Counted from the stretch's first letter, positions 16,835-25,273 are shown. The stretch is DNA of 64,000 bases from Streptomyces humicola (GCF_024436035.1 NZ_JANFNG010000014.1:98030-162029); one strand, 5' to 3'. Notes: a model not told the origin generated them from the sequence alone. Program-made: numbers and translations.

Positions 16835-17303
16835 GCCGGTCGATCGACAGCTGCGGCGCACCGCCGATCACCAGCGGCAGCCAGGCCATCAGGTAGGCCA
16901 GGTCGTTGCCGTAGTAGTACGGGTGCGTCGCCCAGCTGACCGTCAGCCACAGACTCAACGAGATCAGTGCACCACCGAACGCCGCGATCCGCGTGAGCAG
17001 GCCCACGAGCGTGCCGAGCCCCACCGCGAGCTCACCAAAGGCGATGGCGTAGCCGACGGCGCTCGGGTCCTTCAGCGCCAGGGTGACCATGGCGGGTATC
17101 GCGGCGCTGCTCTGCACCGCGTGGAGCGAGGCGGTGATCGAGTCCGGGCCGTTGCCGTGGAAAAACGACGACGTGGTGAGCTTGTCGAGTCCGGCGTAGA
17201 CGAACGTCACTCCGAGGAAGATGCGCAACGGCAGGAGGGCATAGCGGGCGGCGCTCTCGCGCACGCCCACCCGAGCTCCGGGCATCACACCGGTTCCAGA
17301 CAT
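16764..17303 (-). CDS. DoxX family membrane protein
   Basis: A 179-residue four-helix membrane protein of the DoxX/MauE superfamily. It starts with LPLRIFLGVTFVYAGLDKL, the typical DoxX N-terminal pattern, then AIAFGELAVGLGTLVGLLTR, AFGGALISLSLWLTVSW and a final WLPLVIGG helix. DoxX proteins link to quinone/thiol redox homeostasis; the precise role here is unknown. ATG 17303 has GAAGGAG seven bases upstream, which settles the start against a much longer open frame. It overlaps the small membrane gene tail to tail. Confidence 0.88.
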   Translation of the reverse strand: MSGTGVMPGARVGVRESAARYALLPLRIFLGVTFVYAGLDKLTTSSFFHGNGPDSITASLHAVQSSAAIPAMVTLALKDPSAVGYAIAFGELAVGLGTLVGLLTRIAAFGGALISLSLWLTVSWATHPYYYGNDLAYLMAWLPLVIGGAPQLSIDRLISRRRGRRRPAQHASYGALPIG

Positions 17304-17413
17304 CGCGATCTCCTTCGCTCGTCGCCGCCCCCCTTCGTTCCCGTGCGATCGTATGCCTGTCGTACGGCCCTGCAGAAGCATCAGAAGCGTCGCCGAGACG
17401 CCTTCGGACGCGT

Positions 17414-18247
17414 TCAGTTGAACAGGTCGGGCTCGCTGCGCGTGATCTGCTCGTACAGCGGCTGATAGTTGATCCATGCCACGAGGTCGTTGCCCAGCTG
17501 GTCGCGGGTGTGGAGCGCGTTCTCGTGGGTGATCGGGACGGGCTTCCCCGCGGCTTTCGCCGTCAGCTGCACCTGGCACGAACGCTCCATGGTGATGAAC
17601 CACCACGCCGCCGCGTCCACGGAGTCGCCGACCGTCAGTAGGCCGTGGTTGCGCAGGATGACGGCCTTGTGCGGGCCGAGCGCCTCGGCGATCCGGCGGC
17701 CTTCCTCCTCGTCCACCACCACGCCCGTGTAGTCGTCGAAGAGCGAGTGGTCCTCGTAGAAGGCGCACACGTCCTGGGTGATCGGTTCGAGCAGCTCACC
17801 GAGGGCGGACAGGGTGCGTCCGTACGTGGAGTGGCTGTGCGCGGCGGCGATCACGTCGGGGCGCGCCCTGTGGACCTGCGAATGGATCGCGAACGCGGCC
17901 TGGTTGACGTGGTAGCGGCCCTCGACGACCTGCCCCGCGTGGTTGACGAGGATCAGGTCGCTGACGGTGATGTGCTTGAAGGACATCCCGAAGGGGTTGA
18001 CCCAGAAGTGGTCGGTGAACTCCGGGTCGCGCGCGGTGATGTGGCCCGCGACGCCCTCCTCGAACCCGAACCGGCCGAAGAGGCGGAGCGCGGCGGCAAG
18101 GCGTTCCTTGCGGTGCTGTCGCTCGGCCGCGACGTTGTCGAACGACGGCGGCATGGCGAAGTGGAGTTGGTCGGTGGGTATCGGCTGTGGCGGGGTCAGG
18201 GGGGCCGTCGCCCCGCTGCGCGAGCGGCTGATGTCACTGTCGTCCAT
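17414..18247 (-). CDS. Class II aldolase/adducin family protein
   Basis: A 277-residue cytosolic protein of the class II aldolase fold. It shows GRFGFEEGVAGHITARDPE, the zinc-site histidines in AAHSHSTYGRTL (H-x-H) and a third His in VILRNHGLLTVG, all retained. Members cleave or epimerise sugar phosphates or methylthioribulose phosphate. This longer subgroup, with C-terminal LVAWINYQPLYEQI, has no firm function. ATG 18247 gives MDDSDIS; a later ATG at 18154 would remove a low-complexity N-terminus, and neither has a strong ribosome binding site. The gene is followed by the DoxX gene after 110 bp. Directly upstream lies the wreck of a deacetylase gene. Confidence 0.85.
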   Translation of the reverse strand: MDDSDISRSRSGATAPLTPPQPIPTDQLHFAMPPSFDNVAAERQHRKERLAAALRLFGRFGFEEGVAGHITARDPEFTDHFWVNPFGMSFKHITVSDLILVNHAGQVVEGRYHVNQAAFAIHSQVHRARPDVIAAAHSHSTYGRTLSALGELLEPITQDVCAFYEDHSLFDDYTGVVVDEEEGRRIAEALGPHKAVILRNHGLLTVGDSVDAAAWWFITMERSCQVQLTAKAAGKPVPITHENALHTRDQLGNDLVAWINYQPLYEQITRSEPDLFN

Positions 18248-18305
18248 GCATCGGAAGCTACCGGTGAGTACCGGCGAAGGCCAGGCCCTTACCGGGGTTC
18301 TTCCC

Positions 18306-18607
18306 TCACGGCCCGTGGAAGTACGCCGTGCCCGGCTGGAGCCCTCCGGTCTGCGCGAACAGCTGCGGGACGGTAACCAGGAAGCGCCGTGTTGTGGTGC
18401 TTCCAGTCCCGCGGAATCGGCGTTCCGCGCGGAGGGGCCGTCGTCGAAGGTGAGTGCCGCGCACTTGGACACCAGGCAGTCGGGCCGCGCGCGGGGGCTG
18501 TCGCGTGCGCGGAGGCCGCGAGCGCGACGGAGCCCGTGATCGTGACGGCGGCAACCGCGGCCGCCGTCACGGCACTTCGCCGTCCCGTCCTCGCAGGCAA
18601 AGCGCAC
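18306..18607 (-). pseudogene. Degraded polysaccharide deacetylase (NodB) gene
   Basis: Pieces of one protein appear in order across three frames. First comes a signal peptide (AVTAAAVAAVTITGSVALAA). After a shift follows the NodB metal-site block CAALTFDDGPS. After a second shift comes TPIPRDWKHHNT, matching the helix that follows that block. It is joined directly to the family's C-terminus FLVTVPQLFAQTGGLQPG ending AYFHGP and TGA at 18306. Intact secreted deacetylases are 220-300 residues; here roughly 450 bp of the core is gone and at least two frameshifts exist. No functional product is expected. The intact version would have deacetylated chitin- or peptidoglycan-type glycans outside the cell. 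Confidence 0.78.
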
Positions 18608-18695
18608 CACCGCCTCGCCGCAGCCCCCTTGCGGGCGTGTGGGCGCTGCTGCCCGCAGCGAGCGCGGAAACAGCACGTCCGTGGCAAAGAATCCC

Positions 18696-19292
18696 TCAGA
18701 GCTGGTCGATCTCCGTCAGATCGATGTCGATGGTGAAGGGGGCGCTGAGCTTCAGATGGGTATGGTGCATGCCGCTGAAGATGTAGGACTTCGTCAGCGG
18801 GTCCAGTTCGTAGACGTAGACCACCGGCCGGTCGTCCTCTCCGGTCATCTCCACCCGCCAGAAGTGGGGGATGCCCGCGGCTGCGTACTTGTGCGGCTTG
18901 GTGTCCCGGTCACGAGACTCCGAGTCGGGCAAGACAACCTCGGCAGCGAGCAGCACATCTGCGGCCTGGAAGTGCGTCTGCTTTTGACCGGCCACCGCTT
19001 CGGCACGCACGACGCAGATGTCCGGCTCGGGACCGTTACGTTTGTCGATCACCACGGTCATCTCGCGCCGTACCCTCAGCTCGGGCGGCACGGTCCGGCG
19101 CAAACCGTTGACCAGCAGGTCGATGGAAATGCTGTGAAAGGTGCGCTGCGGGCTCACGAAGACAAGGCTCCCGTCGATCAACTCGGTGTGCGACGGGAGA
19201 TCAGGCAGCGTGAACAGGTCATCCACGGTGTAGCCGTCGGGCGGCGGCACAGGCCACCTAGCGGCAGCAGTGGTCAGCGGCTCGGCGGTCAT
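18696..19292 (-). CDS. Uma2 family (DUF820) putative endonuclease
   Basis: A 198-residue protein of the Uma2/DUF820 family, a PD-(D/E)xK nuclease-like fold abundant in Streptomyces and cyanobacteria. The active-site residues are visible: Glu in HTELIDGSLVFVSP, Asp in PDICVV, Glu in AAEVVLPDSESRDRDTKP and Lys in KPHKYAAAGIPHFWRVE. Biological role and substrate are unknown. ATG 19292 is chosen because GGGAGG lies four bases upstream; an ATG at 19304 is in frame. Multiple paralogues per genome are usual. The GC content is slightly lower than its neighbours, fitting an accessory gene. Confidence 0.88.
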   Translation of the reverse strand: MTAEPLTTAAARWPVPPPDGYTVDDLFTLPDLPSHTELIDGSLVFVSPQRTFHSISIDLLVNGLRRTVPPELRVRREMTVVIDKRNGPEPDICVVRAEAVAGQKQTHFQAADVLLAAEVVLPDSESRDRDTKPHKYAAAGIPHFWRVEMTGEDDRPVVYVYELDPLTKSYIFSGMHHTHLKLSAPFTIDIDLTEIDQL

Positions 19293-19351
19293 GGTTCCTC
19301 CCATGGACGGGATCCTTCACCGTACGGACAGCGTACCGAGCACAAACGACA

Positions 19352-19383
19352 ACGCCGCCGCCCAAACGAATGAGCGACGGCGT
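19352..19383. terminator. Terminator-like hairpin after guaA
   Basis: ACGCCGCCGCCC (19352-19363) pairs with GAGCGACGGCGT (19372-19383) with two mismatches around an 8-base loop. It lies 24 bp beyond the guaA stop and before the Uma2 gene. Confidence 0.45.
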
Positions 19384-19406
19384 GTTCGTTGACGCGTTCG
19401 GGAGGG

Positions 19407-21002
19407 CTACTCCCATTCGATCGTGCCCGGGGGCTTGCTCGTCACGTCGAGCACGACCCGGTTGACCTCCGGGACCTCATTCGTGATCCGCGTCGAGATC
19501 TTCGCCAGCACGTCGTACGGCAGCCGCGACCAGTCCGCCGTCATCGCGTCCTCCGACGAGACGGGACGCAGCACGACCGGGTGGCCGTAGGTGCGGCCGT
19601 CGCCCTGGACGCCGACCGAGCGGACGTCCGCGAGCAGCACCACCGGGCACTGCCAGATGTCGCGGTCGAGGCCGGCCACGGTCAGCTCCTCGCGCGCGAT
19701 GGCGTCGGCCTCACGCAGCAGGTCGAGACGGTCGCGGGTGACCTCACCGATGATGCGGATCCCGAGGCCGGGGCCCGGAAACGGCTGGCGCCAGACGATC
19801 TCGGAGGGCAGCCCGAGCTCCTCGCCGACCTTGCGCACCTCGTCCTTGAACAGCTTGCGCAACGGCTCGACCAGCCGGAACTGCAGGTCCTCCGGCAGCC
19901 CGCCCACGTTGTGGTGCGACTTGATGTTGGCCGTGCCGGTGCCGCCTCCGGACTCCACGACGTCCGGGTAGAGGGTGCCCTGCACGAGGAAATCGACGGC
20001 CTCGCCGTGCGCCCCCGCGTCGGCGACGACCTCGCTCGCGGCCTGCTCGAAGACCCGGATGAACTCCCGGCCGATGATCTTCCGCTTCTCCTCGGGCTCG
20101 GTCTTGCCGGCGAGCGCGTCGAGGAAGCGCTTCTGCGCGTCGACGACCTTGAGCTGGACGCCCGTCGCGGCGACGAAGTCCTTCTCGACCTGCTCCGCCT
20201 CGCCCTTGCGCAGCAGTCCGTGATCGACGAAGACGCAGGTCAGCTGCGAGCCGACGGCCCGCTGGACGAGGGCCGCGGCGACCGCGGAGTCCACGCCGCC
20301 GGACAGCCCGCAGATCACGCGCTTGTCGCCGACCTGCTCGCGGATGGCGGCGATCTGCTCCTCGACGACGTTGTGCGTCGTCCACGTCGGCTCCAGGCCC
20401 GCGCCACGGTAGAGGAAGTGCTCGAGCACCTGCTGCCCATACGAGGAGTGCAGCACCTCGGGGTGGTACTGGACGCCGTAGAGCTGCTTCTCGTCGCACT
20501 CGAAGGCCGCGACCGGCGCCCCCTCGGTGGCGGCGGTGACGACGAACCCCTCGGGCGCCGCCGAGCAGGCGTCGCCGTGCGACATCCACACCGGCTGTTC
20601 CTCGGGGGTGCCCTCGAAGAGCGTCGAGCCCGGGCGGGTGACGGTCAGCGGCGTACGGCCGTACTCCCGGCCACCGGTGTTGGCGACGGTGCCGCCGAGC
20701 GCCTGGGCCATGATCTGGAAGCCGTAGCAGATACCGAGAACCGGCACCCCGGCCTCGAAGATCTCACGGCTGAGCGCCGGCGCGCCCTCGGCGTAGACGG
20801 AAGAGGGTCCGCCGGAGAGGATGATCGCCTTCGGCCTCTTGGCGAGGATCTCGGCGACGGGCATGGTGCTGGGCACGATCTCGCTGTAGACCCGGGCCTC
20901 GCGCACGCGTCGGGCGATGAGCTGGGCGTACTGAGCCCCGAAGTCGACGACCAGAACGGTGTCGACGTGGGAAGCGGGAGCGGCGGGGGTCGCTGATGCC
21001 AC
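19407..21002 (-). CDS. guaA: GMP synthase (glutamine-hydrolysing)
   Basis: A 531-residue bifunctional enzyme making GMP from XMP, ATP and glutamine. The N-terminal class I amidotransferase has the nucleophile Cys in [15 protein letters not shown] and the His/Glu of the triad in [11 protein letters not shown]. The ATP pyrophosphatase domain carries the PP-loop [10 protein letters not shown], and the dimerisation domain ends in the invariant KPPGTIEWE. The GTG at 21002 gives VASATPAAP and has GGAAGG upstream; a longer reading to 21119 would run into the divergent promoter. Together with guaB and guaB3 about 20 kb away it supplies guanine nucleotides. It is divergent from chorismate mutase. Confidence 0.97.
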   Translation of the reverse strand: MASATPAAPASHVDTVLVVDFGAQYAQLIARRVREARVYSEIVPSTMPVAEILAKRPKAIILSGGPSSVYAEGAPALSREIFEAGVPVLGICYGFQIMAQALGGTVANTGGREYGRTPLTVTRPGSTLFEGTPEEQPVWMSHGDACSAAPEGFVVTAATEGAPVAAFECDEKQLYGVQYHPEVLHSSYGQQVLEHFLYRGAGLEPTWTTHNVVEEQIAAIREQVGDKRVICGLSGGVDSAVAAALVQRAVGSQLTCVFVDHGLLRKGEAEQVEKDFVAATGVQLKVVDAQKRFLDALAGKTEPEEKRKIIGREFIRVFEQAASEVVADAGAHGEAVDFLVQGTLYPDVVESGGGTGTANIKSHHNVGGLPEDLQFRLVEPLRKLFKDEVRKVGEELGLPSEIVWRQPFPGPGLGIRIIGEVTRDRLDLLREADAIAREELTVAGLDRDIWQCPVVLLADVRSVGVQGDGRTYGHPVVLRPVSSEDAMTADWSRLPYDVLAKISTRITNEVPEVNRVVLDVTSKPPGTIEWE

Positions 21003-21090
21003 GGGCGGCCTTCCGGCGTGAGAAGAGGGGTCTCTGCCGATTCTACCGGCGTGCGTATGCAGTCCCGTCGGCAGAGTCGGCTGACGCATG

Positions 21091-21096
21091 CATAAT
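21091..21096 (+). promoter_or_regulatory. -10 element for the chorismate mutase leader
   Basis: CATAAT sits seven bases before the ATG of the leader peptide, so transcription should start at or next to that ATG, making the leader mRNA leaderless. No good -35 is visible about 17 bp further upstream. Confidence 0.5.
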
Positions 21097-21103
21097 GGGT
21101 CCC

Positions 21104-21184
21104 ATGTTCCGCAGCACACACAGCGCGCACTTCGCGTTTACCTATGGCACCGGCTGGTCCGGCTGCCATGGTCGTGCTGTCTGA
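21104..21184 (+). CDS. Leader peptide of chorismate mutase, rich in Phe/Tyr/Trp
   Basis: A 26-residue peptide starting [12 protein letters not shown] and continuing with Thr-Tyr and Gly-Trp to a TGA at 21182. It holds three Phe, one Tyr and one Trp within 18 codons, plus three His. It precedes by 20 bp an 18-bp GC-rich hairpin and by about 110 bp the chorismate mutase gene, whose pathway makes Phe and Tyr. This is the layout of a transcription-attenuation leader: ribosome pausing at aromatic codons would alter folding downstream. There is no Shine-Dalgarno, but a -10 element is placed for a leaderless start. The role is inferred from arrangement. Confidence 0.72.
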   Translation: MFRSTHSAHFAFTYGTGWSGCHGRAV

Positions 21185-21204
21185 GCGGACGAACTCCAGA
21201 CACC

Positions 21205-21244
21205 CACAGGCGCCCCGGACCGGTTTCGGTCCGGGGCGCCTGTG
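21205..21244 (+). terminator. Attenuator-like 18-bp hairpin upstream of chorismate mutase
   Basis: A perfect 18-bp stem (21205-21222 with 21227-21244) capped by GTTT; the arms begin CACAGGCGCCCCGG. It starts 20 bp after the leader-peptide stop and ends 47 bp before the chorismate mutase ATG. No U-tract follows, typical for high-GC terminators. The stem is stable enough to stop polymerase, so its formation would need to be regulated for the gene to be expressed. Confidence 0.75.
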
Positions 21245-21291
21245 TCGTCCGTCCGGACCGTTCGGGGCCACCACCCCAGGAGCTACGGATC

Positions 21292-21600
21292 ATGAGCACA
21301 CCCACCACGGCGACCACTACGGCCGCCTCGGCGGACACCGGTGCGCGGACGGACGAGGCCGCGGCGACGATCAGCAGCGCGCGCGATCGCATCGACGATC
21401 TGGACCGCAGGATCATCGGCCTCGTCCGGCAACGCATCGCCGTCTCCGACTCCATCCAGCAGACCCGGATCGCCTCGGGCGGGCGACGCGTGAACCTCTC
21501 CCGCGAAATGGAGATCATCGGCGCCTACAGCGCGCAGCTCGGCAAGCCGGGAACGGCGCTGGCGATGACGTTGCTCGAACTGTGCCGAGGCCGCGTGTGA
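21292..21600 (+). CDS. Chorismate mutase (AroQ type, monofunctional)
   Basis: A 102-residue AroQ-fold chorismate mutase that converts chorismate to prephenate, the committed step to Phe and Tyr. The three-helix pattern is clear: RDRIDDLDRRIIGLVRQRIAV (helix 1, with the active-site Arg/Asp), SIQQTRIASGG, then REMEIIGAYSAQLG and TLLELCRGRV. A 30-residue Ala/Thr-rich N-terminal extension precedes it. ATG 21292 has AGGAG ten bases upstream. Expression is probably controlled by the upstream leader peptide and hairpin. It stands alone, divergent from guaA. The size fits small actinobacterial chorismate mutases that may form complexes with DAHP synthase. Confidence 0.92.
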   Translation: MSTPTTATTTAASADTGARTDEAAATISSARDRIDDLDRRIIGLVRQRIAVSDSIQQTRIASGGRRVNLSREMEIIGAYSAQLGKPGTALAMTLLELCRGRV

Positions 21601-21710
21601 TAACCCGTTCGAGGGTCGTCACCCGTACGGCGCCGTGACCGGCCCCGAGAGGCTTCGTTGGACCGTATGTCCGTCCCAGCCAGGGGCGGTCAGGATTGAT
21701 TACCACGCGT

Positions 21711-21846
21711 GGAGACCACCCAGACGCAGCTGGGTGGGTCACCGGGGCGATGAGACGTGCCTTGGACGCACGTCGTGGGACCTCGCCCCGGTGTGCTGTG
21801 ACCGGTCAGCAGGGGACAGCAGCCCGGTCACGCCGAGAAAAATGGC
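21711..21846. ncRNA. Candidate structured RNA (strand uncertain)
   Basis: Stem 1 pairs CCACCCA (21716-21722) with TGGGTGG (21731-21737). Stem 2 pairs CACCGGGGCGA (21740-21750) with TCGCCCCGGTG (21783-21793) and encloses GACGTGC (21754-21760) with GCACGTC (21768-21774). Stem 3 pairs GTGACCGG (21798-21805) with CCGGTCAC (21824-21831). TGCTGT (21794-21799) is complementary to ACAGCA (21816-21821) in the loop of stem 3, permitting a pseudoknot. All stems are perfect. I do not recognise a known RNA family, and no gene downstream on either strand is close enough for an obvious riboswitch. Confidence 0.4.
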
Positions 21847-22051
21847 GGTCGGTCCTAGGGACGCCTGGGGCCGGCCGCTCTGCGAGGGTTGCGCGGCGAA
21901 GCGGGATGTAGTGCACCCTACCCACCCTCACCACCGGACGCGGACACCCAACCCCCATTCGGGTGAGTCGACTGTGACTTCCCGCGACGGCGCTCCCCCC
22001 GGCACCGTCGCTCCCTGGCACCGGCGCCGCCCTGACGCCGCGTGCCGACGC

Positions 22052-22100
22052 GAAGGGCCCCGCGGACGACGCCGCCTTCACGGCGCCTGCGGGGCCCTTC
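22052..22100. terminator. Strong bidirectional terminator
   Basis: GAAGGGCCCCGC (22052-22063) and GCGGGGCCCTTC (22089-22100) are perfect 12-bp arms, with a smaller GC hairpin inside. TTGT follows on the plus strand. It would end a transcript from the chorismate mutase/candidate RNA side. Confidence 0.75.
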
Positions 22101-22362
22101 TTGTGCCCGGGTCGCCGGGGTGGACACCCGATCACTCCTGTGATGATGGTCACTTAAATATCGGCGGCCCGCGGGCAACTGTCCGATTCCGACATGGTCT
22201 GCACCTGTCGGCGAGGTCCGTTGGTGAATCCGGCCCGGGTAAACGCTCTCCACACAGCGATCACATAGCCATACGATCAGCGCCTGCCGCACCGCGCACC
22301 CCCACCGCGACGGCCTCTCGCTTTCTTTTTCACTTCAGCTTTTCTGGCCCAGAGAGGTCTCC

Positions 22363-23334
22363 ATGAAGCTTCGCCGTGCCTTGGTGACGGTCGCGACGAC
22401 CGCAGCCATCGCCCCCGCCGCGCTGATGGCAGCGCCGGCGGCCTTCGCCGACGCCTCGGCGTCTCCGACCGCCACGGCATCCGCAACCGCGTCGGACTCG
22501 CCGACCCCGTCGTCGGCGCCCACCACGTCGGCGCCCAGCGCGTCCGCGACCGCCACCACCACCCCGACGGCGTCGCCGACCGCGAGCCCGAGCCCGACCG
22601 GTACGGCGACCAGCACGCCGACGCCTCAGCCTTACCCGACGACCTTCTGTGACCCGAGCTACAAGTCCGCGGTCCAGACCTCGATCAGCGGCCTGCCTGG
22701 GAAGATCGTGGCGGGCAGTGGATGGCACAAGTTCTCGATCACGGTGACCAATCCCTCGAACAACACGATCAAGGAAATCGGCCTGGCCGCAGGAATCACC
22801 GGCACGGACGCCCGAAACCCCTTGCCGCTCAGCCAGGTCGAGCTGCAGGCCTACGACGAGAACACCCACCAGTGGTTCGACGTCACGGACGACGGCCAGA
22901 CTGCTGCAGGCGCTCTCGGCGGGGGCAACCTGCCTGGTCAGACGGCTTGGGAGTTCCCCGTGCGCCTTGACGTCAAGTCCAGCGCGCAGATCGGCAAGAG
23001 CCTGGCCGTCGGCATCGCCGGCTACCCCGACACGAACAACGACTGTGTCGTAAAGAGCGAAGTCGACTACGGAATCCAGATCGTGGCGCCCGGCACCAGC
23101 ACCACTGGCAGCAAGCCGGTGGAACAGACCGGCGGCGAGATTCCGGTCTCGAAGAGCAGCTCCAGCAGCACGTCCAACACGGTGGTCCCCGCCGCCGACC
23201 TCAGCGGCTCGCTCGCGCACACCGGTGCGCCGTCGCAGCTGCCGATGATCGCCGGCATCGGCGGTGCCGCCATCGTGGCCGGCGCCGGGGCGATGTTCGT
23301 CGTGCGTCGTCGTAAGGCCGGTTCCGCCGCCTGA
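22363..23334 (+). CDS. Sortase-anchored surface protein (LAxTG type)
   Basis: A 323-residue secreted protein. A signal peptide spans residues 1-30 (MKLRRALVTVATTAAIAP ... AFADA). A Ser/Thr/Pro/Ala-rich stalk runs to about residue 90. A compact domain occupies 95-255 (FCDPSYKSAVQTSISGLPGKIV ... SEVDYGIQIVAPG). A cell-wall sorting signal closes the protein: LAHTG, a hydrophobic helix (IAGIGGAAIVAGAGAMFVV) and a basic tail RRRKAG. Streptomyces class E sortases cut LAxTG, so it should be linked to peptidoglycan. Two Cys in the domain could form a disulfide. The ATG is preceded by GAGAGG. Function of the central domain is unknown. Confidence 0.88.
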   Translation: MKLRRALVTVATTAAIAPAALMAAPAAFADASASPTATASATASDSPTPSSAPTTSAPSASATATTTPTASPTASPSPTGTATSTPTPQPYPTTFCDPSYKSAVQTSISGLPGKIVAGSGWHKFSITVTNPSNNTIKEIGLAAGITGTDARNPLPLSQVELQAYDENTHQWFDVTDDGQTAAGALGGGNLPGQTAWEFPVRLDVKSSAQIGKSLAVGIAGYPDTNNDCVVKSEVDYGIQIVAPGTSTTGSKPVEQTGGEIPVSKSSSSSTSNTVVPAADLSGSLAHTGAPSQLPMIAGIGGAAIVAGAGAMFVVRRRKAGSAA

Positions 23335-23354
23335 CGCGGAACACCGAACGCAGA

Positions 23355-23385
23355 AAGGGCCCGCATCCCCAGGGTGCGGGCCCTT
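23355..23385. terminator. Convergent terminator
   Basis: AAGGGCCCGCA (23355-23365) pairs perfectly with TGCGGGCCCTT (23375-23385). It lies between the convergent stops of the sortase substrate and the GMC oxidoreductase. Confidence 0.85.
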
Positions 23386-23395
23386 CGCTGTGAGG

Positions 23396-25228
23396 TCAGT
23401 CCCCCTTCGGCGGGACCGGCGGGACCGGGAGCACCAGCGTCGCGTAGGCGTGCTTCGGGACCACCTGGTTCTTCGGCTCGACGGGCGCGAGCCGGACGTA
23501 CGCCTCGCCCTGCGCGGGCCGCGCGTCCTCGTCGCCCTTGTTGGGCCACAGCGCCATCGCGCGCTCCGCCTGGGCGGTGATGGTCAGTGCCGGGTTGACG
23601 CCGAGGTTCGCGGAGACCGCCGAGCCGTCCACGACGTGGATGCCGGGGTGCCCGTACAGGCGGTGGTACGGGTCGATGACACCGTGCTCCGGGTCCGCGC
23701 CGATCGGGCAGCCGCCGAGGAAGTGCGCGGTCATCGGGGTGTCCATGATCTCGCCGATGCTGCTTCCGGCGAAGCCGTTGATCTCCTCGGCGAGGACACG
23801 CGCCGCCTCCGCGCCCTCGGGGATGTACGTGGGGTTGGGCGCACCATGTCCCTGACGTGCCGTCAGCAGGCCCTTCCCGAGCCCCTTCGGCTTCAGGTAC
23901 GTGGTCAGCGAATTGTCGTGCGTCTGCATCACCAGGCCGATGATGGTCCGCTCCGACCAGCGCCGGTTGGAGAGCGACCGCAGCGTCAGCGTCGGGTGCT
24001 TGACGCTGTTGGCGACGTACGACAGCCAGCGCGGCGCCCGCCCGCCGTACGGCACCTGCAGCACCGACAGCGCGCCCATCGCGTTGGAGCCCTTGCCGTA
24101 GCGGACCGGCTCGATGTGGGTGGTCTCGTTGGGGTGGACCGAGGAGGTGATCGCGACACCCTTGGTGAAGTCGGCCCTCGGCCGGCCGTGCGCCTTGCGG
24201 TAGCGGCGGTCGTCGGTCTGCGCCCCGACGAGCGCCTCGGAGTTGGTGCGGGTCAGCTCACCGAGCCGCGGCGACATCCCCGGCAGCTCGCCCCGCTCGC
24301 GCATCGTGTGCAGCAGCGTCTGCGTCCCGTACGTACCGGCCGCGACGACGACCTGCCGGGCGCGCAGGACGCTCGGGCGGGCCCTGCGGCGGTTGTCGGT
24401 GGGCACGGTGGCCACCTTGTAGCCGCCCTCGGGGTCCTCGGTGAGGCCGACCACGGTGGTCATCGGGTGGATGACGGCGCCGGCCTTCTCGGCGAGGTAG
24501 AGATAGTTCTCGTTGAGCGTGTTCTTGGCACCGTGGCGGCAGCCGGTCATGCACTCGCCACACTCCAGGCAGGCTCGGCGCGAGGGTCCCGCACCGCCGA
24601 AGAACGGGTCCGGCACCTCCTCGCCCGGCTTCGCCGTCACCGAACCGGACCCTTCCCCGCCGCAGGCGTCCTTGCCGTCGCCGAAGAAGACGCCGACCGG
24701 CGCGAGGTGGAAGGTGTCGCCGTACCCCATCTTCTCCGCCGTGGCCTTGAGATGGACGTCGGAAGGGGTGAGGGTGGGGTTGAGCCGGACGCCGAGCATG
24801 CGCTTGGCCTGGTCGTAGTAGGGCGCCAGCTCCTCCTGCCAGTCGGTGATCCCGCCCCACTGGCGGTCGGTGAAGAAGGGTTTCGGCGGAACGTAGAGGG
24901 TGTTGGCGTAGTTGAGCGATCCGCCTCCGACGCCCGCGCCCGCCAGCACGAGCACATTTCCCAGCAGATGGATGCGCTGGATCCCGTAGAGGCCGAGCGC
25001 CGGTGCCCACAGGAAGTTGCGGATGTCCCAGGAGTTCTTCGGCAGCGTGTCGCGGCTGAACCGGCGCCCTGCTTCGAGCACGCCGACGCGATAGCCCTTC
25101 TCGGTGAGCCGGAGGGCGGAGACCGATCCGCCGAAACCGGATCCGATCACGATCACGTCGTAGTCGTACCCGTCGTCCCCGTGCTCCCCGTCGTCCCCGT
25201 TGCCGTTCTGGTGTTGCTCCTCGGACAC
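23396..25228 (-). CDS. GMC-type FAD oxidoreductase (cholesterol-oxidase-like)
   Basis: A 610-residue flavoprotein. The FAD loop is DVIVIGSGFGGSVSALRLTEKGY (residues about 24-46). A second FAD segment is GAGVGGGSLNYANT, and the C-terminal substrate/FAD motif is VVDGSAVSANLGVNPALTITAQAERAMAL, as in glucose-methanol-choline oxidoreductases. A cysteine group CLECGECMTGC sits in the middle. HFLGGCPIG near residue 510 matches cholesterol oxidase/dehydrogenase-like members. It oxidises an alcohol to an aldehyde or ketone; the succinate-semialdehyde dehydrogenase 45 bp upstream in the same direction suggests a shared transcript. The substrate is unknown. GTG 25228 has GAGAGG nine bases before it. Confidence 0.88.
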   Translation of the reverse strand: MSEEQHQNGNGDDGEHGDDGYDYDVIVIGSGFGGSVSALRLTEKGYRVGVLEAGRRFSRDTLPKNSWDIRNFLWAPALGLYGIQRIHLLGNVLVLAGAGVGGGSLNYANTLYVPPKPFFTDRQWGGITDWQEELAPYYDQAKRMLGVRLNPTLTPSDVHLKATAEKMGYGDTFHLAPVGVFFGDGKDACGGEGSGSVTAKPGEEVPDPFFGGAGPSRRACLECGECMTGCRHGAKNTLNENYLYLAEKAGAVIHPMTTVVGLTEDPEGGYKVATVPTDNRRRARPSVLRARQVVVAAGTYGTQTLLHTMRERGELPGMSPRLGELTRTNSEALVGAQTDDRRYRKAHGRPRADFTKGVAITSSVHPNETTHIEPVRYGKGSNAMGALSVLQVPYGGRAPRWLSYVANSVKHPTLTLRSLSNRRWSERTIIGLVMQTHDNSLTTYLKPKGLGKGLLTARQGHGAPNPTYIPEGAEAARVLAEEINGFAGSSIGEIMDTPMTAHFLGGCPIGADPEHGVIDPYHRLYGHPGIHVVDGSAVSANLGVNPALTITAQAERAMALWPNKGDEDARPAQGEAYVRLAPVEPKNQVVPKHAYATLVLPVPPVPPKGD

Positions 25229-25273
25229 TGCGGCCAGCCTCTCTTGTCGACGTGTCGGGTCAGCGGTCAGCGG

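Larger units (their letters stand above)
21601..22362. other. 762-bp gap between chorismate mutase and the sortase substrate
   Basis: No protein gene convinces me here. The open frames are Arg/Pro-rich and lack ribosome binding sites. The first part (21711-21846) is a dense set of nested stem-loops described separately as a candidate RNA. A strong hairpin at 22052-22100 would stop transcripts from either side. The last 200 bp are AT-richer (ACTTAAATATC near 22152) and should hold the promoter of the sortase substrate at 22363. GAGAGG lies eight bases before its ATG. Confidence 0.5.

Noticed and set aside
21806..22153. 115-codon minus-strand frame in the gap after chorismate mutase
   Set aside because: Arg/Pro-rich composition, no ribosome binding site, and it crosses the strong terminator at 22052-22100.
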